Shown here one piece after another: positions 31,958-46,900 of a DNA stretch of 64,000 bases (position 1 is the stretch's first letter; every line of letters starts with the position of its first letter). Source of the stretch: Rhynchonema sp. JSB1_4 (Eukaryota; Nematoda; Chromadorea; Monhysterida; Xyalidae); NCBI GenBank assembly GCA_030248065.1, contig JASAMV010007821.1:58961-122960 (forward strand), read 5' to 3'. A program made the position numbers and the translations under genes. Under the pieces are notes generated by a model that saw only the letters and a list, made by a program, of their open reading frames with translations, was not told the DNA's origin and searched no databases.

Positions 31958-34900
31958 CTGAATAATAACAGTTAGTCAATGTTTATCTATGTTTATTCGC
32001 TTGACACAAACTCACTTCCAGCCGCTTCACGGTACGGTGATTGGTTGAACAACAACTGTTCTTCATTTTCGGTGTAGTCTTCCTCGTCGTAGTCAGCCTT
32101 GCGGCACCAACACGAACAAAGTATGACAGTGAAGAAGACCTTCAAACCTTCCATGTCCAAGTTAGGTCCTGCGAACAGCTTATATTACTCAATCACATAC
32201 CTTAATCGGTTGAGTGAGCAGAACTGATGTGAATACAGACAGAATCATGCTGGTCAACCATTTTCGTGCTCGACTTTCACCAAACTCCAAGCCGTATAAG
32301 TAGATGAACACGTAACAGCTTATCATTATGGCTACTGCCATCAACCAAGCAATCTGAAACCGAGCATTGGATTGGAAAGAAGTGGTTGAACAGATTTCAG
32401 TTGATGTTCACCTGCCGACACCACCACGGCAGCGACTTGTTGACTGCCCGTTCGCACGCTGTGCCGCGATACCTCGCATACTTGTCTTGGTATGCAGGGT
32501 CGTTTTCGTCTCGTACGGGTAACTGAAATAGCGAGTTTGATTTCATATTCCGGATAAAATGTTGGTAAAGCTGTTACCGTTCTCAGATTTGCTTTCTCCA
32601 GTGAAGCTACAACGTGATTGCGCCTCCGCTTCCGTAATAGCGCTTTGCGGAACAAGTGAATAATGATCAGGTTGATTGGTATTGCAATCAAATTGCTAAC
32701 GATGCCAATTGCAACCTGTTGTTAACTTTGAGTAAATGTTCGTTTTGTTAAATGCTGGAGCTGGTAAGCGTGTAAATCGACTTGCTATGTGAATTGACAT
32801 ACCTGCTCAAGACCAAGTACAAATGGTCCCATTTTCATCCAGTTTGTACCCGACTTCTCAGGAACAGTGCCGTACCACATGGCCGATGCCAACATTGCCG
32901 TCAGGATCAAGGAGTACATGCACGTCAAGCGTTCCACTCGACAGAACCGCGATCGCGGCTGCCGACCAAATATTGAGAACCTGAGAACGGTCAAACATTT
33001 TGCTACGTTTCACAGCCAACAAACGTGGTGGAAGTTGAAGTACCATAGATGTCCGTCCGTCAAGTGCTTGCGTGTCTGTCTGGCGGCGTAGTTACTAAAC
33101 TCAGCCAGTTCATGTCGACTTGCCACAGGGACCATGCGTTCAATCTGATTGTTAGCAGAATTGTGCTTTTGTTTTTTCAGTTAAGTGTGTGGTTTTGTTT
33201 GACGGCATCAGATATCAATAATAATAGAATGCGCTTTACTTACCACACCGTCATCTTCGTCAACGGCAAGCCATTTGTCAATCAAAAACGGATACTTGAC
33301 GCCAGTGTGGCAGTCAATGATGACAACCTGAGTGCAGAACCAGCTGCGGAATGATCCATGTCCGCTGTTGTCATGCCAGATACGCAGATATTGCAGGTTG
33401 CCAAGTGGCCTGGATGTATTGTTAAATACATTTTGTATGTCCAACGGTTGGAGGCATCGGAGCTCGCACGGTTGTGCGATGCAACAACTGCCTTTGACTT
33501 ACTGTTTGACAGTAATCACAAATGAATCAGTCGCTCCATTTCTGAACGTCTTTCGATTATCGTACGTGGACACCAAATCACGAATCTCGGTCTCCTGCCG
33601 ATCGCCGGTGATTATGCAACTCACAATCGAGTCAGTGGCACTGCCTCGTGGAAAACCAGTGGTGACCAACATTTCGTACACGTAATCATCCTGGCGAAGA
33701 ACGTCAGTAAAATGCCTTTGTCAATCAGCAGTTACAACGTGGAGAACTTACTCCTGGATCATTGTCGTCGAGCGCCAAACTTCTCAGTTTTGCCATGTCT
33801 TTGATGTCTTTATACTTAGCCCAAGCGTACAGAAGAAAGTAGGACACCAGAAGCACAATCAACGAGCAGTAAATTGACAAGTTATTTTCAAAGTGCGCAT
33901 TCGTAAAGACGTATTCGAAGTCGATGCTGTTCGGTGGGACAAACAAACCGGCAGAAAACGGTGTTAGATGGTTTGTTATGCATTTCAGGTACTTTCCTGA
34001 ATTCTCATGACCAGGCTGAAAATAGGGAAATAGTCTACAATTGCCAATACGTGGAGGAAATATCATAAAACCATACATGCATTCCTAGGCTCAACCATGC
34101 CTCTTTGTGCGCATCTTCGTAGTAACATCCTTTAGAGAGGGTTCGAATACGATATCCTTTGCTGAAATTTCTTGAGAGTGTATAGTTGCTCCAGTGAACA
34201 GTTAAGTTTCCATCAGGCTGGACTCCTTTGGGCAAGGTGACAACGCGAGATACAGCAATATACGCTGGCCCTTTGTAGCCAGCAAGTTGCTCTGCACCAA
34301 TCATCCAGCTGAATCGCCCTGAAAGGATTTGCTAGGCTTTTCAAACCGGTCCTTTTAAGCGCGTTGTCCCATTTGGGTGTTATAGCTGCAAAAAAACTAC
34401 GTACTGAAGCCGGGCGTGCTGTTAGTCTTTCCGACGTAAGTCCATTGACTGTTCTGGTCTTTCTCAATTGGTCCAGGGTAGTCCTTGGCAAAAAAGAGGA
34501 TCAACTGAACATCTTCATCGTACGGTTTTAGTTGAACCAGCACTGATGCGTTTTGCTTGGCAATGTCCATGCTGTGTACGCTGAAGAACTCGCGATCTTT
34601 GTCCAGATCAACTACGCTTGGGTATACATTCATCGACGGCGGCATGCGTTTTAGATGTTGCCGGAATATAATCGTAATCGGTTTTGGAGTGTTCAAGACG
34701 GCGACAGGGTCCCCCTCAACGGTCGTCAGTTCAACATCGACCAGACCGGTAGTTGTTTCGGCATTGTCGAAGGACGCGAACTGCTTGTAGTTGTTCAGAA
34801 AGTGCATTCCCTTCAAGAAGTCAAAGAAGATAAAAATAGACATCGGATAAATATTTAATTGCAAGCACTACTTTGATATCAAAAGAAAAGGTATTTTCCC

Positions 34901-37900
34901 GCATGTCGAGTGATTGAATGTACTAAGAAATGGAACACGAGCGTAACACAGTCGTAACACACCGTTAGCTTCACCAATCGATTACCATCGCAAGATGACG
35001 TGGTGATCACATTGCATGGATCTTTGGGAAACTTTACAAGATATCCGCACTCCACCAGGTCTCCAAGTGGCGATGCGATGACATCTTCCAGGCGTCCGAC
35101 TTTCATGTTCATACATGCTGTCTTTGTCTGAGACAATAATAACACTGTAGTGATTGAAATAACTTGCGAGTAATTCTACGTTGCCCCACCTTCATGCTTT
35201 TAATGATTGAGTCCCCTGTCTCTAGTTTGCCCTTGTCGATCAAAGCCAGAGCCTGGGCAGCCTTAATCACTGTGTCAAACTGTTTTGCCGTGCGTTTTCC
35301 CTGAAGAAAAATTGAGAAACAAGAATAAGTGGCATGTTTTATTGAAGGCGTACAGACTGACGCACCGCTCTGACAGCTTCATCAGCAGCGGCGTCTTCGC
35401 CCCATTCTCTCTCCGTCAATTCGTCAGGCCTTCGCATATCGTCCGGTGATGACGGAAGTACAGTTTCGTACTCGCCAAATTCAGCTGCCCTATACTTGCT
35501 CATGTCGGCACTTAGAGGTCGATTTCGGGCCATCACCTAGTAACACAAGTTAAAACTTGTTTGAAGCGTTATCTAGCCAAAACACGTTACTTATAAGTGA
35601 AGGAATACATTTACCGCACTGCATTGTACTGTATGTTTTTCTACTTAGCTTACGCTAACCTGCGCATTTGAGATCGCTGTTAGGGACGACAGAAGGCTTT
35701 CGGCGAGACGATCAGCTTCACCTTCGGGAAGACTAGCCATGACTGCGGGATCAGTCAACATTTTTGTGAGCTTTTCTATTAGTGTGGCAGCCTTTTCGGC
35801 TGTTTCAATTGTGATGAGCGATTGTGGAAGGACTTTTCCAGTTTTCGGATCAACCGTTGTTGACACGCTTTTCTCTAGCATTCCTGATACGGCACTGAGC
35901 ATTGGAATCGCGTTGTCAGGTGTGATCGGAGTGTTCTTCAGGGCGCTCATCATTTTGTCGTTCATGCCGGACATGGCATTGTTCATTGTATCCCACTGAT
36001 CCTCCAAAGAAGTCAGGCACCCTTGTCGTACTAATGTAACTTCACCGGTGTCAACCTGAAATGCAATGCCACACCGTTACCATCGTGCCAACAAAATCTT
36101 GAAATCATTGTACCGCGTGTTTTTGTACCTTAGTTGCGTCACAACCGGCCATGTTCACAGGAACAACAACATCATCTAGTTCTTCAAGTGCCTTGCGAAC
36201 GGGAATAACACTGGCCCATTCTGGTGCTCCGGGTAGCAGATGGTGTACAGGTTTCTTCTAAAATCGCAGCTGAGCGTAAAAGTGATTGGATTTTAATGTA
36301 CATCGGAACACAGTGACCCACGTCTGTTGTGTACGCATCTTTGGCGTCGATACTCGTCACGCCTGTCGAGCTAACTTGAACAGGAATGAATGCTTTAGTG
36401 CCTCCCGGGTGCGGAATTGTCAACACCTGAAATAAAAGCGTCTCATACGTGGTCTTGCCTCAGAAGGCTCAAGATCCTCACTTGAATCGATATTGTGTCT
36501 GCTTTCAGGTTTACAACTTTGGTTGTCCCGTCAGGCATTGTAGCTAGAATTTTGCCTGCGTTGACATTGCTGGGCACATCCGGTATCTTCTGTATCTGTT
36601 GCGCGTTGGTTAGCGAGAACATTTGCATTCGAGCTTCGGGCGTCATGTCGTTGAACACTTAATTTTTTTGAAAATTTTGAAAATTGATGCAGTCGTCACC
36701 AAAAAGGCACTGTTCGACGACACGTACTCAGAGGGTTCGAGTCAGCGAATACTTGTGCATCCATAGTGCCAAGTGGCGGTGGCGCACCGTTTAATGCCGT
36801 GGTTCCCAGCTTGACCTTATCAGAACCAAGGGACATTAAAGACAGAAACTGCGCTGCATCGAACGTTGAGGCATCACCAGGCAGGGTGTCCGTTGGAAGC
36901 ATGACGACCTTGCTACTTGGTTGTACCGGCATGTTGATGCCGTATTGTTTCAAAAGTGTTGTCATTTGCTCAGTTGTTAGTTCACCACCATTAGCTTCAA
37001 TCGCCTGTTGCAGTTGTGTTTGAAGCTAAAACGTTTTTTATTGCTGAGACAATTCAGATCATTCCTTTACATCTAATTCCATGACTACCATGTCTGCGGT
37101 GGTCTGATCAACAGTCGTGAGGCCAGTTTCATCTTCAGTAGCGTCGCCAAGACTGTCACCTCCAACTTCCAAATTGAACACATTGGGGTCGAAGACTGAT
37201 GAATCGCTCAACAGCAAATTGGCTAGATCGGTGCTGAGCCCGAGCTTTTCCAGAATTTCTGCAAAATACATTTTTGTCGTATTTATGCTGTCAAGCAATC
37301 TAGATGAAACCATCAGCTGACCTGCACCAGAAGGCGGTGGAGCAAACACTGGTGGGTCTTCATAATCGTTCATTGTGTCCTTGTCAAGAATCACTGCAAA
37401 ACATCATTAGAGTGGTTTCTCATATGACTGGCATAGCGTATACACTTACTGCTGTCAACAAAGGGATCGAGTTTTTCTCCAGTCACTGGATCGTATTCCT
37501 GGATTGGATTGCTCAGAAGGACAGTTCCGTATGTGCTATCAGGATCGCCGTACGTGTTCATGTCCCCGCTTGTCATTGGATTGCTGCTTGGTGCCAATGT
37601 GTCAACAAGCGAATTGATCAGAGTCAATGTGCCCACCGTGTTACCCTCACTTTCAGCCGTGGTCAACAAAGTGTCAATGTCAACGTTCGAGACATCAACA
37701 CCAGTGGCCTAAAAAATTGGCAGAAGTGTCCACCAAAAGACCTGCAATGACTCAAGTTCGATTGCGTCATACCTCAACACCGCTGATTCGGACCAACTGC
37801 GCTTCTGCTGTTAATGGATCGCTCACAATAACGTCAATGTCAAATATTCCTTCAGACAGGGTTGTTGATCTTGTAGTGACAGGTCCTTTATATATATCAG

Positions 37901-40900
37901 AAACCGTGGTGCCCTTGCGACCTAAAACAACGCCATTGCTTGATGCTTAAACCATACAGCGCTCATCATAACGAATGACCTACATTTCATGTCGTAAACA
38001 AGCGACGTTGTTGCGTCGTCGGGGTCTGACCATCCGCTGCACTTGATCTCAAACTGGTCATAAATGGCTTTGCCAGACATTGGCGTGACCGTGCACATAC
38101 CAGGTACCGGAGGCTTGTTCGGCTGCACAGATTTAGTTTAGAATGAGATTAACATACGGGACACTGATTATAATAAATTCAAGGATGCACCTTGATGTGG
38201 ACGCTTGCAAGTCCGCTTACGCCCGTTTGCGCTGAAGTCACCTTGCACTCAAGGTCGTAAGCGTATGTGCTCGGATTTGCAGACCACATAGCTTGCTTCA
38301 TGGTCAGCACTTCTGCTTTTAATCCTGAGTCAATAATTTAGCGTGGTTTGAATGACTACTGCGCATCAGGATTCAGCTTGTTACCTTCGACATGATTTGG
38401 AACAGTTGGATTGGCTTCAACTGTGAACTCAATGTCTCCAAATTTTGAGTGCTTGATAATCCTCCATTCGTAAAATAAATCGTCAGATATATCGCACGTT
38501 TCACACGTACAGAAGAAGTTATTATCCTGAACGTTGGTGCGTCAATCTGAGCGCGAATTTTTGTCAAAATAACGCATAGATAACAGTGCTTACTCGAGTG
38601 TCGAGAACCTTGATGTGATCGGGTTTTGTGACACAGAATGCTTCGCGAGTACATCTGAGGAAACAAATTGAGTTACGGGTGCATTGAAGTCAAATCGGAA
38701 ACGAACTTACGCGATGGTGGCAACAGGTGGAGCACCTGGCTGCACAACTATCTTGATAAAGTTCGTGGCGTTGAGAGTATAGTTTTTGAAGTCGATCAAA
38801 TACGACTTAAAAATTTGTACGCCTAATTCGTACGTGTGATTGAAACGCAGCCACTTCCCCATAAAGAGAAAGGCGCCGGTGTTGTGTGCCAAACGACCAG
38901 GACCTGTGGTTGCAAGCGAATGTTTTAATGAGAAATTGCTAAAAAAAATGGCATTCTGCCTTGAGGACACGCACACTGCTATATTCGCAACGTTTCACAC
39001 TAGTTACCACTGCACTTTATTGATAAAAACGACACTCTTGCCCGACGCATATCCTCTATGCAATCCAGTCACAGTTTTTCAACAACAGTTTAACAGAATA
39101 AGATCTTGTGCTGAAATACACTAACCTCCTCCGAAGCATCCATTTGGTGGATCGGGCAGCAGCGTAGCTGGCTCAACGGGATTGGTCACGTTGCTAAACT
39201 TGTAAAAGCCTGTGCCTGGTTCGAATTCAAACGCCTCGCCGTCTACACGGCACATGTAATGGAATCCATCAAATCCTTCGTTTGGTACACCATCCACATT
39301 CGGATCAGTTGAGTATGTTACTGCTTGTGTGTCGATTTGTTGACCGTCATCAGTACCGATTGTTAAAAGCGAGTCAACGCTGCCCAACAGTTTCGCCGTG
39401 AGAGGGCTAGGTCCAACGAAGTAGTACCCGTAGACCTGAAAATTTGCACGATTTATGATTGGCTTGTCTAACAAAAATGAAAGCCCTTGCATACCTCTGA
39501 GTACACACTCGGCATCCCAGGCTGGACGCTTTGCAGCACTGTTGGATCCATTTCAGCACGGAACGAGACTCGAAACATGCCAAAACACATGGTCCTTGGG
39601 GGAACAAGCATATCGTTCATGTTGTTCGTTAAGTGCGAAATGTCCACGGTGTATTCGGGGATGGCATCATTGGGGTCAACCTTTTCAATCTTCCAGGTCT
39701 TTATCACAATGTCGGTGTATGAACAGTTTACGGTTAACTGAAAAAGAGTAAGATGGTAATTTGACTACATAAACCAGTAGCATGTGATCCGCGTTTGACC
39801 ATATTGTTCTCAGATTACTTCAAGGTCGTGACTGTGACTCGTTGTATCTCGTCCTTGGACAGGTCACATGACTTAGTCAAAGCAAGGAACGCTGGCGAAG
39901 TACTGACATACAGATTTCGACTACCTGAACGTTGCTTCCAGACTGCTAACAACCAGACAATAAGATAAAACTAAATAATAGTAATAACTGGTCAGGACTT
40001 AGAAGATTGTTTCTCAGAATGTTGATACAATTCTTGAAGAACGATGCCATTCGAAAGAGCTAGATGCTGAACAGAGATTACTGATAGATAAATATGGAAC
40101 TGTGCCAGATAAACCCCACTAACCGATGTGGAAAATAAGACAGTGTCACCGCATGTCAGCCCCACAGGATTATAAATATCCATGCTGGCATCTAACATTG
40201 TCACTCTAGGTCGGAAGCAAGTTTCATTGCTGATTTCCATGCTGATCGGGAACATCGCTGTTGACACGAAGTTATAGGCAGTCATTGTGATTGTTTTGAA
40301 ACCTTGGATGGTATAGACGGATTGAAGAAGAGTTCCGCTCCTGTGCATTAGAGCCAAATTGATTCACCGTGTATTTTGCTTGAACAACAAACAAGGTCTC
40401 TAACTCACTGAATAGTGCCGTTTATAATGAGTGGATTTGTTAGCCCATGGGCCCAATTGCTGCAGATGTGTTCGTTACCCAACAATGTACTCTGGCCATT
40501 ATCTCCCCAGTCAACAGCCAAGCAGTCAAATTCGGTAAGTGTGCCCTGGAAGTGGAGAAATTTGCATTTCATAACAATGACGGTCGTGCCCACCTTTCTG
40601 AGACTCACCACAACATCAAGCACTGAATCAATGATTTCGTGTATGTTGTTGCTACTACTCATCGGCACCAAGTCGAACGATGGTACTTTCGGAATCGCCC
40701 TAATTCCGTAAGTCGTATTGATGCGGTTGTCTGACACTAGTTCTTTAACGTTAATCTTGTATTGGCCTTCAGCAAACGAATAGTTGAAGCTGGTGGACCC
40801 ATTGACGTGAAACTGATCAATTACGGTACCCATTGCGGCATCCATCACGGTAATCAAAAAATTGAACGCAGTACCTGGAGAACAATATGTTTTATGGCTA

Positions 40901-43900
40901 AAATGCATCTATTTGCACAGAATTTGGAGGAATTTCGCAAGATTACCATTTTCGAATCCGATCCAGAAAGACGTGGGATGATTAGCTAAGGTTAGATTGT
41001 ACGGTTGGAGCGCTAATACCTCTTGGTTTGCAAGCTCGCCGTCGAATGGATACTCCACGAAGACGTTCATGCCCCGCAGTTCAATCATTTTTATCTTAAG
41101 AATTGATTCAAAAGTAGCGTTTTTCGTCCAATTGGTGCAGGTTATAGCAATGACTTACCTCCACGGGGTCCGATGTAATGTCGTCAACACCATTGTGCAC
41201 CGTACAAACGGCAGTCCACAGTCCAGCAGTGTCCATGTTCATGAACATAAACTGAGTAAACGTTACTCCATAAAACACTGTAAAAGGGTCGTCTTCGTGC
41301 CACCAGCGGTAATCGGTTTTCAGTGTGTCCGGCCCTACATAATGATATGAACGTTTGGCTCAATGCGAAACACAAAGTTAGTGCCAAACCCACATGTTCC
41401 ATAGGGGGCAATCATCTCAGCTGTTACGTTGACGCCGATCATGGCTGATGTGGGCATCTCGAAAACGGGCTTTGTTACCAGAATTTGACGGGTAGCCAGT
41501 TGTGGCGCCGAAATCAGAGTAATGTCTGCCGGAAACAGAGCTCGGTCAAGTAGTTGAGTCACCTGATTTTTTTGTGAACTGTCCGCCTGAAAGATGGTGC
41601 TGTATTTGTTAATGTTTGCGTATTTTAATGCTTATGATCGTGCTGTTGCTTGTTTACCTTCACTGTGCTGATTGTAATCGACATTGGGCTATCTCCCCAA
41701 ACAGTGTCTGCCCCGACAGTGAATTCAAAGTCTCTGTTAGGATACTCTGAAAAGAAACCAAGCATAGCCATGTGTATACCAACTGTATACAAGCAGACAA
41801 ACAACTAACGTGGTCTCACACATGCGTATCCAGCTAGAGCCGTTGATGAGACAGTAACATCGTTGATACCAGCGGTGTACGTGAGAAGCGTCTTGTTTTT
41901 GTACCAAGCACTGGCGCTGAAATGTACAAGTTTGAAATCGCCGAAAAGAAATATACAGGGAAAGCAATTTGCTGTGACATCATCGTTGCCGACTCCTAAA
42001 TACTACTTACACTGGCGCCGTTGCCACTCGCGTGAATAAAACGTCAAACATCTGTTTGGCCATCAAGTCCACAATATCCCAAGTGTTTCCCGCCAGTTCG
42101 GCATCCAGTTTTGCACATTGCTGAAATAAAGAGGCATGTATGGCAGTGGTGTCGTTGGGAAATCAAAACATCAGGAAACTAGGATAGGATATCCCCTGGC
42201 CAAAAATTCAGGATACCATGTACCCGGATTCCGCTGGGGCGCGTTGGCCGCAAAAAAGAACTTAGAATGGTTCGAAAAAACGAGTAGTGCTTGCCTTGGC
42301 AAGGTGTTTTGTAGCAAGTTTAAGCCGGAAAATGTCTTTTTGGCCAGTTCTTTTACCTTTTAGTCGCCAGACACCCTTTAAAAAAGTCAGGATACCGCAG
42401 CCAAAAATACAGGATAGCCACAACAGGATACCTAGGGGGTGGTACGCCCCCCAACGCTCCTCTAACCACACCACTTATGTATGGCGACTATCGTATCCTG
42501 TTGCTCTTTCTCGCAATTCATGTCACCTGATTGGCACCGTCCTGATCCACCAACACGTCACTGATGAATAACTCAGTTCCATTGTATTGCAACCATGTTC
42601 CGAGACACGTTCGATTAACGTCATCTGAACTTCATTGGTGCGTTTTTGCTTCGAAGAGGATTTTTTCCATTGCGTGGTTGGTTACACACACCTGTTCTGT
42701 AATCGGCCACAATGTAGAACAACGCTGGGCTCTGTGCTCTGCTGGTAATTGGTTGTCCAATCCAAGCTTCCTGCCAGCTGGCTTTTGTCCATTTGGTTGC
42801 ATCAGTTGTGCCGTTTTCGTTGGCACCGCCGTAAGAGAAGTATCCTTGCACGACACGAAAGTCAAGAGGATCGCACGTGATATAGATCTAGCAATGAGGA
42901 AGACATTAATTTTAAAGCGTATTGCCAGTAAGAATCGCCCGTCTTCCAGGTAGTAAGTTGTTATGCGGTCAAAAATTAAACATCTGCCATTATGCCTGTG
43001 AGCATACATGGTTGGGCCACAAGAATCTCCACGACCGTACTATTTAAAAATACGCACAACTAATTAGGCAAGGGTTTATTAGTTTTGTTGGGGTTGCTCA
43101 TCAGTTTTGAGGAGCTTTTCTTGGCCAAGCACTGACAACTGTCTAAAAATCACATTTTTTGAAAAACTTGAATTGCAGCAGGACCAATTTTTATCAGTGC
43201 AAATTTTGATATATGGCTGCAAACAAGAAACCAGTCCGACTATTGTCTTTGCAGTTCCGTTTAAATTTCTGAAATCGATCGAACCACGCAACAACAAAAA
43301 TAGCAACTTTTGCACGATGAGTTGAGCAGTTTATATGAACCTCATGGGGCGTACTTACAAAACGTAAGGGTGTTAGGAATATAGTCGTCACACTAGGCGT
43401 ACACAAAAACAAATTGCCCTCTTTTTAATATTTGACCTCAGGACAACAGCAGTGAGCAATTCTTGCTGACAGTGAGCGATAAACACTTTAAAGATAAAGA
43501 ACAAGCTCCATGCCTGTCGTTCAACCGAGTCCCACACATCGACACCATTTCGCAGTTGAGCCCTGACGTTCCAAACTCCGCGTCGCTCCATGGGTAGCAG
43601 AACAGTCACCACATTCGGATCCATGTGACTATAACCCTCCATTTGTCGTGTTGGAATGACACCAGGAAGTTCCCATTCCCACCGAACATAGAGTGAATCA
43701 GGCCCTGTAATTACCGGGGATAAATTAATTGAAAAACTGAACCTGCGGCGAAATACATTAAAAAATTAAACTAACAGTTGCTATACGGCGGGGAAAGGGT
43801 GACATTTGCTGGAGCGACGCAGGTCCAAGTCGTTGTCATTGTTATGTTCAGGATTTCAATGAAAAGCTCTCGAGCGGTCACGGTGCAGTTGTTGCTTACA

Positions 43901-46900
43901 GGATAACCAGAAGTTTGAGCTTCCAGATCATCGATTGTTACACTGTAGTTGACTTCAGCGTAGCCGGGCTGTAAAGTCGGCAGCTTTATTAACGACTGCC
44001 AATGAGATAGACTATAAAATAAGGTAATTTATTCACGTTTGTTGCAGCTACAGCTGGGTCTAGCAACAACGGACTTTCTTGCATGTACTTAAGCGTGGAT
44101 ACTCCATACTCGAAGGTTACGGAGAAGTTGTGAGTTGGTGACACTGCAACGAAAAAGCTGCTAATAGTTCAGGAAATACCATAAATTTACAAGTTTTTAG
44201 AACCTGCTCTCTCGCAAATAAATGGCAATATTGTAGTTGATGCTGGGATGCCTTGGTCTTCGCCTGTGTTGCTCACAGTTGTCCCTTGCATCCAATAGGT
44301 TGTTGGTCTGGAACACGTAAACGGAACTGTGTCTCGTGAGCACAGATTGCACCTAGTGCGTAATTAGGATCACTCACAAATTTTGATACGCAAGGCCTTC
44401 TGCACGTGCAGCAGCAAACAAGACAGCATAGATTGCCTGTGGATTACTAGCAATAGACGTTGCGAGGACAGCAGTTTTTTCCGCACATGCGGCGGTTGAA
44501 GAGCTCTCATTTTTTGCCATAAAGTCCACAAAGTACTCAGCGTTACCAATATGTGTCCACGAGCCAGTGCAGACCCCTGTAGATTGACATGTGTTGCAAA
44601 GCGAAATCTTAATGTTTTTTAGTTTAGCTAAGCCATGTTACCAGTATCGTTGTAAACTGAGCTGACGTATGCCAGCGCTTGCGAATTAGTGAGAACCAGT
44701 GAAGGATATGTAACATTGTCGATTATGCCATCGGTCCATTCCGATTGTGTAAGACTCAAGTTAGCTTTATGAGGGAAGAAAGTTATCGGAATTGATTGAT
44801 AGATCACTCCACACACAACGTTGACCTGTAGGATAATGCATCCACCGTAAATATTCCATTAACATTAATTTTGCGAACCGACCGTGTAGTTTAGAGATCT
44901 TATGTTGCTGACAGCATTTTGAATATCCACCCATAGAATCCACGTGCCGATTTCATCAAATACCGTTGTGACAACATCCGAGTGATTGCTAACATGGCTT
45001 GTCCGAATATTCCAGAACTCTTGACTACCATTTGATGGGCGAATCCACCAGAAGGTGGAGTGATATGTATCCAGCCCTGAAGAACTTATGTTAGATATAT
45101 CGGGCGACTTTCGAAGAGTGATTCGATACACTCACACGTGCTGTATGGCTCAATTATGTACACGCTGAACGTCCGTCCCATGATCGCTCGTGTGCTCATG
45201 TTCATTTGCGGTACAACACTGAGTTGTTCACGAGTGAACAGAATATTGTGCGACACCTCCAAAAACTCTGCCGTGTTGTTCACATCGGCTGCAGTATCTC
45301 TGATATAAACGTCATGCGTTGTTTGCGAACCATCCGTCTGAAAAAACCGTCACTGAATTGTGCCACTGAACTTTCAGACACGTCAAAACCGCTTACGTTA
45401 TTGTAGTTTAGTCGGAAAACAAGGGGGCTCGGCCCTTGGACTATGACTTGTGGCACATCCGTAACGTTAACTTCAAAGTTATGAAGGAATGGAAGTTTAC
45501 GTTCACAAAGATAGTAGCTCGTTTCATTGCCAGTGCCATAGACAATATTCCCCTGATGCGTGACCATCGTTGTGTTGCTGACCCATACCGTTGCACTGTA
45601 AATTGAGTACCTTTTCTGATGAACACTATGTTGCAACTAAACCAGATTTTAATTACTTGTGATATGTTCCATTGAGACGCGGCCGTCCGTAATGATGGGT
45701 CAACGCAGAGCGAATAAATTGGCGATCTTGCCATGTCAGAACGTTAAATTGAGCCAATTGTGCATCTCCACCGAACGTAGAATTGCACTTCTCCATGGCT
45801 GTTATGTAGTCGGCGAGACCTTCGGCAATGTAGTACGAATGGTGGTTGTAGTGGTACCACAGCCCTCCACAGGCAGTGTTGTTGTCATCTAAACAAAATT
45901 GTCTAATAAACAGTTCGTGGCTTGGAAACAAAGCCCTCTTTGAAGCCGCACATTGGTATTCCGTTCCAATGTAGAGTTTCATATCAGTGTCCGATCGTAC
46001 AATTGGTTTGTCATTCACCCACCACCACTGCCATGTGCCATCTACCCACACATACTGATTGGCGACGTCCGAATCAGCGTACGGAAAATAGACGGTTGTG
46101 ATAAGGTGCTTTCGGGGCACACATTGTGGTCGGCTCTAAAAATCTCTATTTTTGTTATCGACTTTTAGGTCCTCGTTTGTAAAGTTGTGTATTTAATTAC
46201 CTCAATTGTGAGTGAGGTAATCTCGCTCACGCCATTATACATCGTGACCTCAATGTCATATAGTTTATTCACTTCTGCCATGTTCAGCATATAGTGCGGT
46301 TCACTTGAATATCCATAGTGTTCGATATACTGACTGCCAATATACTGACCGGCCGAAGTTGTCACAAACCAGTGGTACGCAAACCAATGAGCGTCAGACC
46401 CTGAACATGATTTCATCGTTAATTGAGTGACTCGATTAGTACACCTAATTATGGAAGTGAACTGAGCTTACAGTCGATATACGGCGGTAGTAAAGATGTG
46501 TTGACCAGGGTGTCGTACTCAAATGTAAGTGGAGCTGTAATGTTGGGTGGTAGCACTAGTGCCTCTCGGGTGTACACCTTGTGCGATGCGTTCAATGTCA
46601 ATAGCATCAGAGCTGCAGTTTCATCCACGATGTCGAGATCATAGCCCACCTCTGAGGGCATTTCGTTATTCCAACCAGGCTAAAAATTGGATTATTTTTT
46701 CGTCAAAACCCGACAGTCCTGTAAATTAGTGAATTTAGAACATCACCGCTATTTACACTAACCGGTGTTTCAAGTAGTGTAACGCTCAGCGGACTTGGTC
46801 CAGTGAATACATAGGTGCCGGTGTTTTTGAAGGTAAGTGAAAAGTTTTGAGCCGTTGACACTAAAACAGCAGGCGTCAGCTTTCTCGAGCGCTCGGAAAT

